A stretch of 16,901 bases of DNA from Mediterranea massiliensis (GCA_958402075.1 CATXSD010000053.1:1-16901); one strand, 5' to 3'; counted from the stretch's first letter, positions 7,498-14,473 are shown. Notes: generated from the letters alone by a model not told the origin. Translations and numbers: made by a program.

Positions 7498-7901
7498 TTT
7501 TGTTTCTCTTTTTGTGACTTCTTGTTCACTTCAAAAGTGAAGAAGAACCAGGAGTCATACGTTAGATATATCAGATAATTGGCAATGAATGTCAGCAGGA
7601 AGGATTGGGCCTCGTCGCGGACAATCACGCAATAAAGTATCATCAGAATAAAAGAAGCGAGCATTCGCATGACACGGAGCAGCAAGTACGTCTGCAACAG
7701 CTTTCCCGGCATTTTCCTCCGGCTCCATTCTACAATGTTGATCATCAGCCAACCGAACAGAAAGAAGAAGGACGGTATCAGCGGATAACCCTCGAAATAG
7801 TGGTGTGGATTGGTCTTGAAATAGATCCATCCTCCTACAACTCCCAGCAAAATGGTCAGTATCGCTGTTTGTATCAGGTAGTTGCGCTTGGTCTTGCTCA
7901 C
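7494..7901 (-). CDS. Small four-helix membrane protein in the ATP synthase cluster (possible AtpI analogue)
   Basis: A 135-residue protein that I cannot assign to a named family. Four hydrophobic segments are visible: TAILTILLGVVGGWIYF, IPSFFFLFGWLMINIV, LLLRVMRMLASFILMILYCVIV and FLLTFIANYLIYLTYDSWFFFTF. The tail is basic (VNKKSQKEKQK). The start is GTG at 7901: an in-frame stop lies a few codons upstream and no ATG is available nearby. Its stop overlaps the atpB start by 4 bp, pointing to translational coupling. Position directly ahead of atpB matches that of atpI/uncI in other bacteria, whose product helps c-ring assembly; a similar job is plausible but is inferred from position and topology only. 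Confidence 0.8.
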   Translation of the reverse strand: MSKTKRNYLIQTAILTILLGVVGGWIYFKTNPHHYFEGYPLIPSFFFLFGWLMINIVEWSRRKMPGKLLQTYLLLRVMRMLASFILMILYCVIVRDEAQSFLLTFIANYLIYLTYDSWFFFTFEVNKKSQKEKQK

Positions 7902-7950
7902 GTCATTATTCGTTTTTTAATGTTCCTTATAATAATGTAATGCTGCTTTA

Positions 7951-8196
7951 TCAGTTGATGCAGACAGACACATTGTTGTCATTCATTTCAATGAATCCGC
8001 CTTTTATCTCTTGCTCCTGCGCTGCACCTTCGGTCGTGACGTACGAGAGTTTGCCTCTTGTCAGGGAGGAAACAATGGGAGCATGTTGCGGCAGAATGGT
8101 AAAGGAACCCATGACTCCCGGCAAAGTGACTTGTTTCACTTCACCTTCGAAGAGTTTCTTTTCCGGCGATACGATAGTCAACTGTAAATTCTTCAT
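7951..8196 (-). CDS. atpC: F1Fo ATP synthase epsilon subunit, short form
   Basis: The rotor foot subunit that joins gamma to the c ring. Using the ATG at 8196 it has 81 residues, MKNLQLTIVSPEKKLFEGEVKQVTLPG and so on; a second ATG at 8208 would add MRSA. The beta-sandwich domain is complete, including GSFTILPQHAPIVSSL and GGFIEMNDNNVSVC. The protein then stops, so the C-terminal helical hairpin of E. coli-type epsilon (about 50 residues) is absent. That hairpin is what inhibits ATP hydrolysis in other bacteria, so this enzyme should lack that control. Short epsilon subunits are known in Bacteroidetes and Chlorobi, so this is not a broken gene. Confidence 0.94.
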   Translation of the reverse strand: MKNLQLTIVSPEKKLFEGEVKQVTLPGVMGSFTILPQHAPIVSSLTRGKLSYVTTEGAAQEQEIKGGFIEMNDNNVSVCIN

Positions 8197-8221
8197 TGCA
8201 CTTCTCATTTGATATTTGGTT

Positions 8222-8259
8222 CATTGCCGGCAGAAGTAAGCGACTTCTGTCGGACAATG
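8222..8259 (-). promoter_or_regulatory. Intercistronic hairpin between atpD and atpC
   Basis: Arms at 8222-8236 and 8244-8259 give 14 base pairs with one mismatch, one bulge and a 7-base loop; the apical part is GCAGAAG-like against CTTCTG and the base is CATTG against CAATG. It begins 2 bases after the atpD stop and ends 25 bases before the atpC start. No T run follows. A stabilising or processing element at the 3' end of the atpD segment is inferred. Confidence 0.75.
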
Positions 8260-8261
8260 TG

Positions 8262-9782
8262 TTATTGTTTGGCTTGCTCCAGCAGCTTTTTGCCTTTTTC
8301 GATGGCTTCCTCGATGGTTCCCACATTCAGGAAGGCCGGTTCGGGCAGATAGTCCACTTCGCCGTCCAAAATCATGCGGAATCCTTTGATGGTATCTTCG
8401 ATATTCACCATCGTGCCCGGTACGCCGGTAAACTGTTCGGCGACCGCAAACGGCTGTGACAGGAAACGCTGGACACGGCGTGCGCGGTTTACCAACGTAC
8501 GGTCTTCGTCCGACAGTTCCTCCATACCCAGAATGGATATGATATCCTGCAGTTCCTTGTTGCGTTGCAGAATCTGTTTGACACGCTGGGCTGTCTGATA
8601 ATGCTCTTCACCGACAATATGGGGGTCCAAAATACGGGAAGTGGATTCCAGCGGGTCGACAGCCGGATAGATACCCAGCTCGGTAATCTTACGGCTCAGC
8701 ACGGTTGTGGCGTCCAGGTGGGTGAAGGTCGTGGCCGGTGCAGGGTCGGTCAAGTCGTCGGCCGGCACGTATACAGCCTGTACGGAAGTAATGGAGCCGT
8801 TGCGGGTAGATGTGATTCGTTCCTGCATGGCACCCATTTCTGTTGCCAGTGTCGGTTGGTAACCTACAGCCGAAGGCATACGTCCCAACAGGGCCGATAC
8901 CTCTGAACCGGCTTGGGTGAAACGGAAGATGTTGTCGATGAAGAACAGAATATCACGCGGCCCGTCTGTTTCCGAACCCATGTCGCGGAACGATTCTGCC
9001 ACCGTCAGACCCGACAGGGCAACCGACTGACGTGCTCCAGGGGGTTCGTTCATCTGTCCGAATATCAAGGATACTTGGGATTTGGCCACTTCGTTGTAAT
9101 CTACTTTCGAGAGATCCCAGTGACCTTCCTCCATGCTTTTCTTGAATTCTTCGCCATAACGGATGACGCCCGATTCAATCATCTCTCTCAGCAAGTCGTT
9201 GCCTTCACGGGTTCGTTCACCTACACCGGCAAAAACGGAAAAACCGTGCTGCTTCTTGGCAATGTTGTTGATGAGTTCCTGGATAAGTACCGTCTTGCCT
9301 ACACCGGCACCGCCGAACAGACCGATTTTACCACCTTTGCTATAAGGCTCCAGCAAATCAATCACTTTGATGCCTGTGTAGAGCACTTCTTGTGTGGTGG
9401 TCAAATCCTCAAATTTGGGGGGCTCGCGGTGAATGGGATAGGCACCGGTACGGTCCAACTCGCGCATACCGTCAATGGAGTCGCCTACTACGTTCATCAG
9501 ACGGCCTTTGATCTGGTCGCCTACAGGCATCGTGATAGGCCCGCCCAAGGGGTATACTTTCATTCCTCTTTGCAGGCCGTCGGTACTGTCCATGGCTACT
9601 GTACGGACGGTGTTTTCACCGATGTGCTGCTGCACTTCCACAATCAGGCGCTTGCCGTTGTGTCTTCTTATCTCGAGGGCGTCGTGGATGGCTGGAAGAA
9701 CGGTTTCGGCTTCCGTACCTTCGAAATAAACGTCAACCACAGGTCCGATGACCTGGGAAATATGTCCGACAATTTGTGACAT
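8262..9782 (-). CDS. atpD: F1Fo ATP synthase beta subunit
   Basis: The catalytic subunit of F1, three per complex. It has 506 residues, longer than the E. coli protein (460). The Walker A loop GGAGVGKT is at residues 157-164, the catalytic GERTREGND at about 188-196, the Walker B segment DILFFIDNIFRFTQAGSE at about 277-293, and GMEELSDEDR is the DELSEED-type lever. Compared with E. coli from memory, there is an insert of about 27 residues at 208-235 (RYGEEFKKSMEEGHWDLSK and after) and a short one around GSETDGP at 270-275. It is the first gene of the cluster, and its upstream region is shared with the divergent arabinose operon. Confidence 0.98.
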   Translation of the reverse strand: MSQIVGHISQVIGPVVDVYFEGTEAETVLPAIHDALEIRRHNGKRLIVEVQQHIGENTVRTVAMDSTDGLQRGMKVYPLGGPITMPVGDQIKGRLMNVVGDSIDGMRELDRTGAYPIHREPPKFEDLTTTQEVLYTGIKVIDLLEPYSKGGKIGLFGGAGVGKTVLIQELINNIAKKQHGFSVFAGVGERTREGNDLLREMIESGVIRYGEEFKKSMEEGHWDLSKVDYNEVAKSQVSLIFGQMNEPPGARQSVALSGLTVAESFRDMGSETDGPRDILFFIDNIFRFTQAGSEVSALLGRMPSAVGYQPTLATEMGAMQERITSTRNGSITSVQAVYVPADDLTDPAPATTFTHLDATTVLSRKITELGIYPAVDPLESTSRILDPHIVGEEHYQTAQRVKQILQRNKELQDIISILGMEELSDEDRTLVNRARRVQRFLSQPFAVAEQFTGVPGTMVNIEDTIKGFRMILDGEVDYLPEPAFLNVGTIEEAIEKGKKLLEQAKQ

Positions 9783-9883
9783 AAGCTTATTATTTTCTTC
9801 TAATTAGTAAATTTCCGCTTTTATTTGTGCAAGGGTTGGGAAAAACTTGTACATACGGGCTGTCTCTCTCTCTGCTTGCCATG

Positions 9884-9913
9884 CAAAATTAAAAACATTT
9901 CGGCATGAAATGT
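9884..9913 (-). promoter_or_regulatory. Candidate promoter and adjacent dyad upstream of atpD
   Basis: On the minus strand TAATTTTG (9891-9884) matches TAnnTTTG exactly. No good TTTG lies at the usual distance. Instead a perfect dyad, ACATTTC (9895-9901) and GAAATGT (9907-9913) with a 5-base spacer, covers the spacer and -33 zone. Transcription would begin near 9876 and give a leader of roughly 95 bases. The dyad could be an operator or activator site. Confidence 0.4.
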
Positions 9914-9955
9914 GTTTTTCAGCACTTTTTTTAATTTGATTATACTATTTTGATT

Positions 9956-9989
9956 GTTAAAACGTACTTTTGGAACAGTATGTTTTAAC
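9956..9989. repeat. Inverted repeat in the divergent region, candidate regulator site
   Basis: GTTAAAACGTAC (9956-9967) and GTATGTTTTAAC (9978-9989) are reverse complements apart from one position, around a 10-base centre. A shortened copy of the left arm with its flank, GTTGAACGTACTTTT, recurs at 10013-10027, facing GTACATTAAC at 9999-10008. The positions upstream of the ara promoter suit an activator; the protein is unknown. Confidence 0.6.
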
Positions 9990-10062
9990 TCAGGCAAGGT
10001 ACATTAACATTCGTTGAACGTACTTTTTTACTAATCATGTTATCAAACATATTATCGGATGG

Positions 10063-10097
10063 TTTGTAAATGGAAATAGAGTGTTACTTTTACACTC
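10063..10097 (+). promoter_or_regulatory. Arabinose operon promoter with overlapping AraR-type operator
   Basis: TTTG at 10063-10066 and TACTTTTA at 10085-10092 (one mismatch from TAnnTTTG) are 18 bases apart. The dyad GAGTGT (10079-10084) with ACACTC (10092-10097), 7 bases between, lies directly over the -7 box, the classic place for a repressor. AraR, encoded three genes downstream, is the obvious candidate ligand-controlled binder. The motif is seen; the pairing with AraR is inferred. Confidence 0.6.
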
Positions 10098-10126
10098 AAA
10101 ATAAAAGAAACTCAAACTTCATTATC

Positions 10127-11263
10127 ATGAAAAAGCATTTTCTGTATGCTGGAGCACTGTTGATGATGCTGTCAGCCTCTTGTGTGTCGCAAGTGGAAAC
10201 GACACAATCCGGTTTGAATCCGGAGAATTTCCAGACGAAAGTCGGAGATGCACAAACCGATTTGTATGTGCTGAAGAACCAACAAGGAATGGAAGTCTGT
10301 ATCACAAATTTCGGAGGACGTATTGTTTCCATTATGGTCCCTGACAAGAATGGGGAGATGAAAGATGTCGTGCTGGGCTTTGACAGTATTGCCGACTATA
10401 TCCATATTCCCAGTGATTTCGGGGCTGCTATCGGTCGCTATGCTAACCGTATCGACCACGGCCGTTTGGTGCTTGACGGTGATACCATCCAACTTCCTCA
10501 AAACAATTTCGGCCATTGTCTGCACGGAGGGCCGAAGGGATGGCAGTATCAAGTATATGACGCTAAGCAGATTGATGGAACTACGCTCGAACTTACGCGT
10601 TTCTCTCCGGATGGGGATGAGAATTTCCCCGGTAATGTAACGGCCAAGGTCATTTATAAATTGACGGATGACAATGCCCTTAACATTAAATATACTGCCA
10701 CGACCGACAAGAAGACAGTCATTAATATGACGAACCATTCATATTTTAATTTGTCGGGTAATCCGGCCCAAGCAGCTACTGACCACATCTTATATATTAA
10801 TGCTGACTATTATACACCGGTAGACAGCACGTTTATGACGACGGGTGAAATTCTTCCGGTAAAAGATACCCCGATGGATTTTACTATCCCGAAAGTGATA
10901 GGTCAGGATATCGACAACTATGATTTCGTTCAACTGAAAAACGGTAACGGATATGATCACAACTGGGTGCTGAATACACAAGGGGACATGACACAAGTAG
11001 CTGCCCGCCTGACTTCACCAGAAACAGGTATCACGTTGGATGTGTATACCAATGAGCCAGGTATTCAGGTTTATACCGGTAATTTCCTTGACGGGACAGT
11101 GAAGGGTAAGAAAGGTGTCGTGTATAACCAACGTGCTTCTGTTTGTTTGGAAACACAGCATTATCCCGACAGCCCCAACAAACCGGATTGGCCGTCTGTA
11201 GTTCTGGAACCGGGACAAACTTATAACAGTGAATGTATCTTCAAGTTTTCTGTTGAAGAATAA
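10127..11263 (+). CDS. galM: Aldose 1-epimerase (mutarotase), predicted lipoprotein
   Basis: Interconverts alpha and beta anomers of an aldose, here probably L-arabinose given the operon. With the ATG at 10127 it has 378 residues. MKKHFLYAGALLMMLSASC is a lipoprotein signal with the cysteine at residue 19, placing the enzyme in the cell envelope. Family motifs follow: RIVSIMVPDKNGE, GRYANRI, NNFGHCLHGGPKGW, MTNHSYFNLSG with the catalytic histidine, PMDFT, YDHNWVLN, and SVCLETQHYPDSPNKPDWPS with the catalytic glutamate. A start at 10070 is possible in frame but would lie upstream of the likely transcription start and would bury the lipoprotein signal. It is the first gene of the operon. Confidence 0.94.
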   Translation: MKKHFLYAGALLMMLSASCVSQVETTQSGLNPENFQTKVGDAQTDLYVLKNQQGMEVCITNFGGRIVSIMVPDKNGEMKDVVLGFDSIADYIHIPSDFGAAIGRYANRIDHGRLVLDGDTIQLPQNNFGHCLHGGPKGWQYQVYDAKQIDGTTLELTRFSPDGDENFPGNVTAKVIYKLTDDNALNIKYTATTDKKTVINMTNHSYFNLSGNPAQAATDHILYINADYYTPVDSTFMTTGEILPVKDTPMDFTIPKVIGQDIDNYDFVQLKNGNGYDHNWVLNTQGDMTQVAARLTSPETGITLDVYTNEPGIQVYTGNFLDGTVKGKKGVVYNQRASVCLETQHYPDSPNKPDWPSVVLEPGQTYNSECIFKFSVEE

Positions 11264-11302
11264 TTAGCCTTAAGTAGAGTACTAACAAAAACATAAAATG
11301 AT

Positions 11303-13048
11303 ATGAATTGGAATTCGCATGAATTTGTTTGGCTGGACTGGGCAGTTCTGGCCGTGGGAATCATTATGGTAGCATGGATGGTCTATCGTTCTGTACGTAA
11401 GGACAAGCTGGCCATGAAAGGTGCAGACAGTCAGGACTATCTGTTTGGAAAGGGAGAACCCTGGTATGTAATTGGCGCTGCAATTTTTGCCGCCAATATC
11501 GGTTCGGAGCATTTGGTTGGCTTGGCCGGTACGGGAGCTAAAGATGGAGTAGGAATGGCCCATTGGGAAATGCAGGGATGGATGATACTTATCCTTGGAT
11601 GGCTTTTCGTTCCTTTCTATCAGCTGTTGAACAACAAGATGGGCAAGATTATCACAATGCCTGATTTCTTGAAATATCGCTATACCAAAAAGACCGGTTC
11701 TTGGCTGAGCATCATAACTTTGATTGCCTATATCCTGACCAAGGTCAGTGTGACAGCCTTTACAGGCGGTATCTTTTTTGAATACTTGTTTGGGTTGCCG
11801 TTCTGGTGGGGAGCTCTTGGCTTGATTGCCATTACGGCCATCTTTACTGTAGTTGGCGGTATGAAGGGAGTAATGACGATGTCGGCCATCCAGACGCCGA
11901 TTCTGATTGTCGGTTCCTTCCTGGTGCTTTTTCTCGGCTTGTCGGCTTTGGGACAAGGCAGCATTGTAGACGGTTGGACTAACATGATGGATTATGCCCG
12001 TTCTGCTCATGACGGATATGGTATCAACCACATGTTCCACTGGGAAGAGGGGGATCCCATGTATTCCAAGTTCCCCGGTTTTGCAGTGTTCATCGGTGCC
12101 TCCATCATCGGTTTCTGGTATTGGTGTACGGACCAGCACATCGTTCAGCGTGTACTTGGTCAGCAAAAGGGGGAATCTGACGATGTGGTGATGAAGCGTG
12201 CCCGTCGCGGTAGCATCGCAGCCGGTTACTTCAAAATTCTTCCGGTATTTATGTTTCTTATTCCGGGTATGGTGGCAGTTGCCCTTGCACAGAATCCGGA
12301 CAGTGGCATTGTGATGGACCTCACCAATCAGCATGATACGGATGGCGCTTTTGCCATGATGGTGAAGAATATTCTTCCGGCCGGTGTGAAGGGATTGGTT
12401 ACGATCGGTTTTATCTGTGCGCTTGTCACGTCGCTGGCTGCATTCTTCAACAGTTGTGCCACTCTGTTTACGGAAGACTTTTACAAGCCGATGCGTCAGG
12501 GCAAGAGTGAGGCTCACTATGTGTTTGTAGGCCGTGTGGCCACTGTCGTTGTCGTACTTCTGGGTTTGGCTTGGCTGCCCATCATGATGAACATGGACAA
12601 TCTGTATAGCTATCTGCAAGATATCCAGTCCTTGCTGGCTCCTGCGATGGTTGCCGTATTTACTCTTGGTATTTTTTCGAAGAAAATTACTCCCAAGGCT
12701 GGAGAATGGGGACTTATCGGAGGTTTCCTTATCGGTATGCTTCGTCTGGTGACCAATGTCATCACCAAGAGCGGCAATGCTGTTATGGAAGGTCCTTTCT
12801 GGGAAGCAACTTCCTGGTTCTGGCAGACCAACTGGTTGATTTTTGAAATCTGGTTGCTCGTCTTCCTGATTGTCCTGATGGTAGTAGTGTCATGCTTTAC
12901 TCCGAAACCTTCTGCTCAGCAGATAGAAGCCATTACGTTTACAGGTAGTTACAAGGAACTTATCAGAAAGAGCTGGAACAAGTGGGATGTGATTGCTTCG
13001 TTGGGCGTTGTATTACTTTGCGCCCTGTTCTATGCCTATTTTTGGTAA
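11303..13048 (+). CDS. SSS-family sodium/sugar symporter, probably for L-arabinose
   Basis: An inner-membrane sodium:solute symporter of the SGLT type with 581 residues and about 14 hydrophobic segments. Recognisable parts are GAAIFAANIGSEHLVGLAGTGA (helix 1 of the core), GGMKGVMTMSAIQTPILIVGS, FWYWCTDQHIVQRVLG, and CALVTSLAAFFNSCATLFTEDFY. By comparison with vSGLT, A63, I66, T376 and S377 match the sodium site, and E89 and K311 match sugar contacts, while His70 and Asp277 replace Gln and Asn. This fits a related but different sugar. The ATG at 11303 is used because an ATG at 11298 meets a stop after two codons. Operon position argues strongly for arabinose uptake. Confidence 0.93.
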   Translation: MNWNSHEFVWLDWAVLAVGIIMVAWMVYRSVRKDKLAMKGADSQDYLFGKGEPWYVIGAAIFAANIGSEHLVGLAGTGAKDGVGMAHWEMQGWMILILGWLFVPFYQLLNNKMGKIITMPDFLKYRYTKKTGSWLSIITLIAYILTKVSVTAFTGGIFFEYLFGLPFWWGALGLIAITAIFTVVGGMKGVMTMSAIQTPILIVGSFLVLFLGLSALGQGSIVDGWTNMMDYARSAHDGYGINHMFHWEEGDPMYSKFPGFAVFIGASIIGFWYWCTDQHIVQRVLGQQKGESDDVVMKRARRGSIAAGYFKILPVFMFLIPGMVAVALAQNPDSGIVMDLTNQHDTDGAFAMMVKNILPAGVKGLVTIGFICALVTSLAAFFNSCATLFTEDFYKPMRQGKSEAHYVFVGRVATVVVVLLGLAWLPIMMNMDNLYSYLQDIQSLLAPAMVAVFTLGIFSKKITPKAGEWGLIGGFLIGMLRLVTNVITKSGNAVMEGPFWEATSWFWQTNWLIFEIWLLVFLIVLMVVVSCFTPKPSAQQIEAITFTGSYKELIRKSWNKWDVIASLGVVLLCALFYAYFW

Positions 13049-13073
13049 TTTCTTTATTTAATTTTTTTATTGA

Positions 13074-13751
13074 ATGACTAAATATTATAGTGTAAATCCA
13101 AAGTTCTACATTTCGGTAGACTGCATCATATTCGGTTTCAGCGGAGGAGAGTTGAGTCTCCTTCTGTTGAAGCGAAATTTTGAACCGGCCAAGGGCGAAT
13201 GGTCGCTGATGGGAGGCTTTGTGCAGGAAAACGAGAGTGTGGACGATGCTGCCAAGCGAGTCTTGGCCGAGCTGACCGGGTTGAATCAGGTCTATATGGA
13301 ACAGGTCGGTTCGTTCGGTGACATTCACCGTGATCCGGGTGGTCGTGTCATCTCCATTGCCTATTATGCATTGGTCAATGTCAACGAATACGACCGCGAC
13401 CTGGTACATCAGCACAATGCTTTCTGGATTAACATCAATGAAGTGCCGCCGCTTATCTTTGACCATTCGGAGATGGTGGAGAAAGCTCGGACGCTGATGC
13501 AGCAGAAGGCGTCGACCGAACCTATCGGATTCAATTTGTTGCCCAAGCTTTTTACGCTGTCACAGTTACAGAGTCTATATGAAGCCATTTATGGTGCTCC
13601 ACTTGACAAACGTAATTTCCGAAAACGCATTGCCGAGATGAATTGCATTGAAAAAACGGACAAGATTGACAAGACTGGTTCCAAACGGGGAGCTGCCTTG
13701 TATCAATTCAACGAGAATGCTTATCGGAAAACTCCGAATTTTAAATTGTAA
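13074..13751 (+). CDS. araR: Nudix-derived transcriptional regulator of arabinose use
   Basis: A 225-residue regulator with an N-terminal Nudix fold and a C-terminal winged helix. The Nudix box runs from G48 to L70, but the catalytic core that should read REXXEE is R-V-L-A-E-L (residues 62-67). Two of the three key glutamates are gone, so hydrolase activity is unlikely and the domain probably binds a ligand. Residues about 157-218 (FTLSQLQSLYEAIYG, DKRNFRKRIAEM, then a basic wing) form the DNA-binding part. Bacteroides thetaiotaomicron AraR (BT0354) has this architecture and responds to L-arabinose. It lies inside the operon, 25 bp after the transporter, so it would control its own synthesis. 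Confidence 0.92.
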   Translation: MTKYYSVNPKFYISVDCIIFGFSGGELSLLLLKRNFEPAKGEWSLMGGFVQENESVDDAAKRVLAELTGLNQVYMEQVGSFGDIHRDPGGRVISIAYYALVNVNEYDRDLVHQHNAFWININEVPPLIFDHSEMVEKARTLMQQKASTEPIGFNLLPKLFTLSQLQSLYEAIYGAPLDKRNFRKRIAEMNCIEKTDKIDKTGSKRGAALYQFNENAYRKTPNFKL

Positions 13752-13777
13752 TACAAACACTTCAATATATTATTTAT

Positions 13778-14464
13778 ATGCTGGAAGAATTGAAAGAAAA
13801 AGTATTCCGTGCCAACCTTGAACTGGTGAAACACGGACTGGTCATCTTCACTTGGGGAAACGTGTCGGCCATTGACCGTGCAAGCGGGTTGGTAGTCATC
13901 AAGCCCAGTGGTGTAAGCTATGACACAATGAAGGCTGAAGACATGGTTGTGGTCGACCTCGACGGCAACGTGGTGGAAGGCAAGTTGAGACCATCGTCTG
14001 ACACACCTACCCATGTGGTACTCTATAAGGCTTTCCCTGAGATTGGTGGAGTGGTACATACACACTCCACGTATGCTACGGCTTGGGCTCAGGCCGGATG
14101 CGACATCCCCAATATCGGTACGACGCATGCCGATTATTTCCATGATGCCATTCCCTGTACGGCCGACATGACCGAAGCCGAGGTGAAAGGCGAATATGAA
14201 CGCGAAACGGGTAACGTAATTGTAAAACGCTTCGAAGGATTGAATCCTGTACATACACCGGGCGTACTGGTCAAGAATCATGGTCCCTTTGCCTGGGGAA
14301 AGGATGCGCATGATGCGGTCCACAACGCTGTCGTTATGGAACAGGTGGCCAAGATGGCTTCCATAGCCTATGCGGTCAATCCCAACCTGACGATGAACCC
14401 ATTGCTTATCGAGAAGCATTTCAGCCGCAAGCACGGGCCGAATGCCTATTACGGACAAAAGTGA
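13778..14464 (+). CDS. araD: L-ribulose-5-phosphate 4-epimerase
   Basis: Converts L-ribulose 5-phosphate to D-xylulose 5-phosphate, the last step that feeds arabinose carbon into the pentose phosphate pathway. It has 228 residues, as expected. It belongs to the class II aldolase fold: TWGNVSAIDR near residue 25, IKPSGVSYD at 41-49, Asp75 in SSDTPTH, zinc ligands His94 and His96 in GVVHTHSTYATAW and His168 in KNHGPFAWG, and catalytic Asp119 in THADYFHD. The C-terminal tyrosines (YYGQK) correspond to Tyr229 of the E. coli enzyme. It starts 26 bp after araR and is followed by a 99-bp gap with a hairpin. All catalytic residues are present. Confidence 0.97.
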   Translation: MLEELKEKVFRANLELVKHGLVIFTWGNVSAIDRASGLVVIKPSGVSYDTMKAEDMVVVDLDGNVVEGKLRPSSDTPTHVVLYKAFPEIGGVVHTHSTYATAWAQAGCDIPNIGTTHADYFHDAIPCTADMTEAEVKGEYERETGNVIVKRFEGLNPVHTPGVLVKNHGPFAWGKDAHDAVHNAVVMEQVAKMASIAYAVNPNLTMNPLLIEKHFSRKHGPNAYYGQK

Positions 14465-14473
14465 AAAATTACC

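Larger units (their letters stand above)
9783..10126. other. Divergent control region between the ATP synthase and arabinose operons
   Basis: This 344-bp AT-rich stretch has no gene. It holds the candidate atpD promoter (9884-9913), a 12-bp near-perfect dyad (9956-9989), a related repeat pair (9999-10027), and the arabinose promoter with its overlapping dyad (10063-10097). The heptamer TACTTTT occurs at 9965, 10021 and 10085, once in each of the three ara-side elements. Confidence 0.7.

Noticed and set aside
8913..9779. A 288-codon plus-strand frame opposite atpD
   Set aside because: Shadow of the highly conserved atpD gene, with no recognisable domain.
9862..9872. TC dinucleotide run as a phase-variable tract
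   Set aside because: Only about five units, lying in a leader without an adjacent start codon; too short to be likely to vary.
10044..10051. Minus-strand TATGTTTG as an atpD promoter
   Set aside because: It matches a -7 box, but no TTTG lies at the right distance and the leader would be over 250 bases; the site at 9884-9891 is closer and better placed.
10070..10126. Longer N-terminus for the mutarotase
   Set aside because: The in-frame ATG at 10070 precedes the predicted -7 box, so it would not be in the message, and it would hide the lipoprotein signal peptide.
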